From contig NZ_BAGG01000123.1 in the NCBI RefSeq assembly GCF_000308695.1, positions 157,745 through 221,744 of the forward strand: DNA of 64,000 bases. Direction: 5' to 3'. The number at the start of each line of letters is the position of its first letter. Within the stretch, counting starts at the first letter, position 1. Under the pieces are notes generated by a model that saw only the letters and a list, made by a program, of their open reading frames with translations, had not been told where the DNA came from and did not search any database. The stretch comes from Nocardia takedensis NBRC 100417. GTDB lineage: Bacteria; Actinomycetota; Actinomycetes; Mycobacteriales; Mycobacteriaceae. The position numbers were made by a program, and so were the translations under genes. Shown piece after piece: positions 61,337-64,000 of the stretch.

Positions 61337-62131
61337 CTAGCTGTTGGGGGGACGCACCTCGAGCACCGTGCCGTCCAAGGCGACCGTCAGATTGCCCGAC
61401 TGCTGCGCGGCATTGCCAGCGGTCACGTACATGTACGGCCGGGGCTCCTCGGCCGGACTGGCCGGGTACTCGAACTCCACGAAGGTGACCCGGCCGTCGG
61501 GCAACTCGAGCGAGGTCAGCGCCCCCGCCAGCACGCGGGCGAACAGCGACAGGTCCGCGCCCGCGAGATCGACGGTCGGTTTGTCCGGCTTACGCGCGGC
61601 GTCGTTGTGGTAGTCGCTGAACTCCCCGTCGTAGCGGAAATATCGCGAGCGGGTCCTATCGAGGTCGGCGCGATGGAACAGCGCGTACTCCGGGTAGACG
61701 GTCAGGTCATCGAACACCAGGTCGCCGAACGCGGCGCGGTAGTCGTCGAGGAAGTGCACCAGACCCGGGCCGGTGGTCAAGGTGGGCAGCGGCGGCTCGG
61801 GCGGACCGTCGGCGGTGGCGCGATCGATACCACCCGCGACCAGGCCCAGCAGGGCCGCCGCCAGCACCGCGCCGACCGCGGGCGCCCACCGGGGCATCCG
61901 CGGCGGCTTCCCGCGCACCACGGGCGCGTCGACCAGGTCACCCGGGATCTGGAGATCGGTGATGAGCCGATCCAGATCGCCGAAAGACTCCGCGCGCATC
62001 GCGGATTCGGTGCGCGCGGCATGTTCGCTCGCGCTCAACTGACCGTCGGCCAGCGCGGCGTCGAGCACCCCGCACACATCCGCCCGGTCCGTGTCGCGCG
62101 CCCGCAGGCGCGTGCTCTCCCCCGCCATCAC
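61337..62131 (-). CDS. DUF1707 membrane protein, one domain
   Basis: A 264-residue protein. DUF1707 occupies about residues 8-65 (RARDTDRADVCGVLDAALADGQLSASEHAARTE as guide). A single membrane helix follows (about 82-101, AVGAVLAAALLGLVAGGI), then a beta-rich extracellular domain of ~150 residues. The extracellular part resembles that of the next gene, so they are paralogues. The GTG at 62131 overlaps the stop of that gene. Position corresponds to Rv0048c. Function unknown. Confidence 0.82.
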   Translation of the reverse strand: MMAGESTRLRARDTDRADVCGVLDAALADGQLSASEHAARTESAMRAESFGDLDRLITDLQIPGDLVDAPVVRGKPPRMPRWAPAVGAVLAAALLGLVAGGIDRATADGPPEPPLPTLTTGPGLVHFLDDYRAAFGDLVFDDLTVYPEYALFHRADLDRTRSRYFRYDGEFSDYHNDAARKPDKPTVDLAGADLSLFARVLAGALTSLELPDGRVTFVEFEYPASPAEEPRPYMYVTAGNAAQQSGNLTVALDGTVLEVRPPNS

Positions 62132-63249
62132 CGGACCTCCGTCACCCGCAGGACAGTGCCGTCGGGCGCGGTGATCACGTCGGCGTACTGCTCCCGGTCG
62201 TTGCGCACACTGATCTGCACCGTCGGCCTGCCCGCGAACGGCCCCACATCCGACATGTCGAACTCGATCGAGGACACCGACCCGTCGGGCACCTTCGACG
62301 CCGCGGGCGCGTCGGCGATGACCGGCGCGAGCGCGGCGATGTCGAGAGTCGCCATGTCGACCGGGGTGAAACCGGGACGACGCGGCACGTTCGCCCCGCC
62401 GGGCGACCTCTTGAAACCGCCGCGATAGTCGTAGCGGACCGCGCGGGTGGGCAGATCGGGGGACGCGCGCGTCATCGAGACGTAGTGGGTGTCGAAGCGC
62501 ACCTCGTCCACCAGGGTGTCGCCGAAGGCGTCGCGGTAGCGGTCCCGGAACAGCGTCAGCCCCTCCGCGGTGGTCAGATCGGGGGTCGGCAGGACCAACG
62601 GTTCGACGGCCGCCACCTCGATCGAGGGCTCGTGCGGCGGGAGCGGCGGCGCGTCCTCGGCGGCGGTGAGCGTGAACGCGCCGACGAGGGCCACCGCCGC
62701 CGCCACCGCGATCAGGGCCGGGAACAGCACTTTTCCACGTCCGCGCGGCCTGCTCGGCGGCGGCGCGGCGTCGGCGCGACGCTGTAGGTCCGCCACCAAC
62801 TCGGCCAATTCGCCCAGCGTGCGGGCTTCGGCGGCCAACTCCGTGGCCGCGGTGTGCTCGTCGGCGGTGAGCTGTCCGTCGGCGCGGGCGGCGTCCAGGG
62901 CGCGCACGGTCTCGGCGCGGTCCGCGTCGCGCGCGCGGGTGTGTTCCGGATAACCCGCCGAGAATCGGCGACGGGTCAGCGGGTTTCGCGAGGTGCTCGC
63001 GGAATCGCGCGCAGCCGACCCGGCGCGGCCCTTCGCGGCGGTGAGATCCGTTACGGCCGTGGGCGATTGCAGATCCGCGACCAGACCGTCCAACTCGCCC
63101 AAGGTGCGCGCCGCGGCCGCCCGCGCCGCTCGCTCGTGGTATTCCGCCGCGCCGAGTTGCCCCTCGGCGTAGGCGGCGTCCAGCACGGCCGCGGCGTTCG
63201 CGCGGTCGAGATCACGCGCGCGGATGCGCCCGGAAGACGTGGTGGACAC
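62128..63249 (-). CDS. DUF1707 membrane protein, two domains
   Basis: A 373-residue protein with two N-terminal DUF1707 domains (about residues 9-65 and 104-160), one membrane helix (about 175-195), and an extracellular beta-rich domain related to the preceding entry (shared pattern LTTAEGL and YRDAFGD...V). It is the first gene of the pair, with a four-base overlap to the next. DUF1707 has been suggested to mediate protein contact; here two copies may bind a cytoplasmic partner and report an external signal. The GTG start is at 63249. Confidence 0.82.
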   Translation of the reverse strand: MSTTSSGRIRARDLDRANAAAVLDAAYAEGQLGAAEYHERAARAAAARTLGELDGLVADLQSPTAVTDLTAAKGRAGSAARDSASTSRNPLTRRRFSAGYPEHTRARDADRAETVRALDAARADGQLTADEHTAATELAAEARTLGELAELVADLQRRADAAPPPSRPRGRGKVLFPALIAVAAAVALVGAFTLTAAEDAPPLPPHEPSIEVAAVEPLVLPTPDLTTAEGLTLFRDRYRDAFGDTLVDEVRFDTHYVSMTRASPDLPTRAVRYDYRGGFKRSPGGANVPRRPGFTPVDMATLDIAALAPVIADAPAASKVPDGSVSSIEFDMSDVGPFAGRPTVQISVRNDREQYADVITAPDGTVLRVTEVR

Positions 63250-63327
63250 GCACGAATACTAAACGCAGGACGTCGTGAACGCGCCACGCGGCAGCGCTCC
63301 CAATCGGACACCGCTACTCTGGTTCTC

Positions 63328-63741
63328 GTGCGAATTCAGCGGCAGGTGGTGGACTACGCGCTCCGGCGCAGGTCGCTGCTGGCCGATGTCTACGCGGGCC
63401 GGGTCGACGTCGCCGAGGTGTGTGACGCGAATCCCTACCTCCTGCGTGCGGCGAAATTTCACGGGCGGGGGAGCGAGGTCACGTGCCCTATCTGCCGGAA
63501 GGAACAACTGACCCTCGTATCCTGGGTCTACGGCGACGGGCTGGGATCGATGGCAGGATCGGCTCGCACCCCCGAGGAGCTGACACGCCTGGCCGAGACT
63601 CGCGAGGAGTTCTCGGTGCACGTGGTCGAGGTGTGCCGGACGTGCAGTTGGAACCACCTGGTGCAGTCCTACGTGCTCGGTTCCGCGCCGCCCAGACGGC
63701 CCAACGGAGCCAGGGCCAACCGGCGCACCGCCGCAGAATGA
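63328..63741 (+). CDS. DUF5318 protein (Rv0049-like)
   Basis: A 137-residue protein of the actinobacterial DUF5318 family; the length equals Rv0049. It has a zinc-ribbon-like pair of motifs, CPIC and CRTC, and the opening RRSLLADVYAGRVDVAEVCDANPYLLRAA. It sits just upstream of the ponA1-like gene as in M. tuberculosis. GTG 63328 is the likely start. Its function is unknown. Confidence 0.9.
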   Translation: MRIQRQVVDYALRRRSLLADVYAGRVDVAEVCDANPYLLRAAKFHGRGSEVTCPICRKEQLTLVSWVYGDGLGSMAGSARTPEELTRLAETREEFSVHVVEVCRTCSWNHLVQSYVLGSAPPRRPNGARANRRTAAE

Positions 63742-63853
63742 TGTGCTTGGTCATCTACCCGCTTGATGACATGCGGAGCCACGACGTGTCCGTGGCCGCT
63801 GTCCCACCCGCACCGCGTACCGCAGTCCGATACGAGTTATGGAGATCTTGTCA

Positions 63854-64000
63854 GTGAATTCGCCCTACGAGACTTCCCCCTACGGCGATGAACCGCACGG
63901 TGGCCGTGCTCAGCGAAGTTCACAACCGGGTTCCGCCCCGTATCGCGACCAACAACGTCAGGCTCCCCCGCCCGGATACCGTCCGCCTCCGCCCGGCGCG
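63854..64000 (+). CDS. Start of a ponA1-like gene (truncated by window end)
   Basis: An open frame of 49 codons begins at GTG 63854 and continues beyond the window. The visible part is a Pro/Gln/Tyr-rich polar stretch (NSPYETSPYGDEPHG, RPPPPG), as found at the cytoplasmic N-terminus of actinobacterial class A PBPs. Position directly after the DUF5318 gene matches ponA1 (Rv0050). No catalytic domain is in view, so identity rests on synteny. Confidence 0.6.
   Translation, partial: MNSPYETSPYGDEPHGGRAQRSSQPGSAPYRDQQRQAPPPGYRPPPPGA

Overview
The window is high-GC actinobacterial DNA, most likely from a mycolic-acid-containing genus such as Nocardia. The gene order resembles the origin-proximal region of Mycobacterium tuberculosis around Rv0038-Rv0050: a yqgE-like gene (Rv0038), an SdpI-like membrane protein and leuS (Rv0041), then ino1, padR, membrane proteins, a DUF5318 gene and the start of a ponA1-like gene (Rv0046c-Rv0050). 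Large accessory blocks lie between these anchors. Genus-level clues are an LpqH-type lipoprotein, a PhoX phosphatase, LpqY/SugA/SugB homologues, F420-type oxidoreductases and a glucosylglycerate hydrolase-like enzyme. I saw no rRNA, tRNA, CRISPR array or insertion sequence.

Layout. 1-2.1 kb: end of a sensor kinase, its NarL-type regulator and a DUF1707 protein. 2.2-9.2 kb: a penicillin-binding-protein-like lipoprotein that has lost its catalytic motifs, an unknown protein, aroQ, a deazaflavin-dependent oxidoreductase behind two palindromic operators, an ABC-2 exporter with an XRE regulator, and glycerate kinase. 9.4-16.7 kb: a minisatellite, a secreted S33-type peptidase, GNAT, acyltransferase, yqgE, a second ABC-2 exporter, an EXLDI-family protein, a cupin and a Gly/Cys-repeat membrane protein. 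16.8-22.0 kb: a phnF-regulated phnDCE transporter with a fused double permease and an HpnZ-like dehydrogenase. 22.1-33.6 kb: leuS, GH25 lysozyme, GgH-like hydrolase, SDR, polysaccharide deacetylase, PhoX, a membrane protein and an LpqH-type lipoprotein.

33.8-39.5 kb holds the most intriguing block: two unrecognised proteins, a TPR protein and a CHAT-domain caspase-like protease with an apparent His/Cys dyad. All four are on one strand, and two of the three junctions overlap. This looks like a regulated protease module, but its function is unknown.

39.5-52.4 kb: epoxide-hydrolase-like protein, histidine-rich metal-binding protein, polar amino-acid ABC transporter with a binding protein-permease fusion, truncated LLM oxidoreductase, universal stress protein, beta-lactamase-fold hydrolase, a SugC-type ATPase, HxlR regulator, thiolase, menC and two actinobacterial unknowns. 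52.5-64 kb: trehalose-type ABC importer (lpqY-sugA-sugB) without its own ATPase, a class A PBP, two adjacent GyrI-like proteins, ino1-padR, two DUF1707 proteins, DUF5318 and the beginning of a ponA1-like gene. The SugC-type ATPase about 5 kb upstream probably energises the importer.
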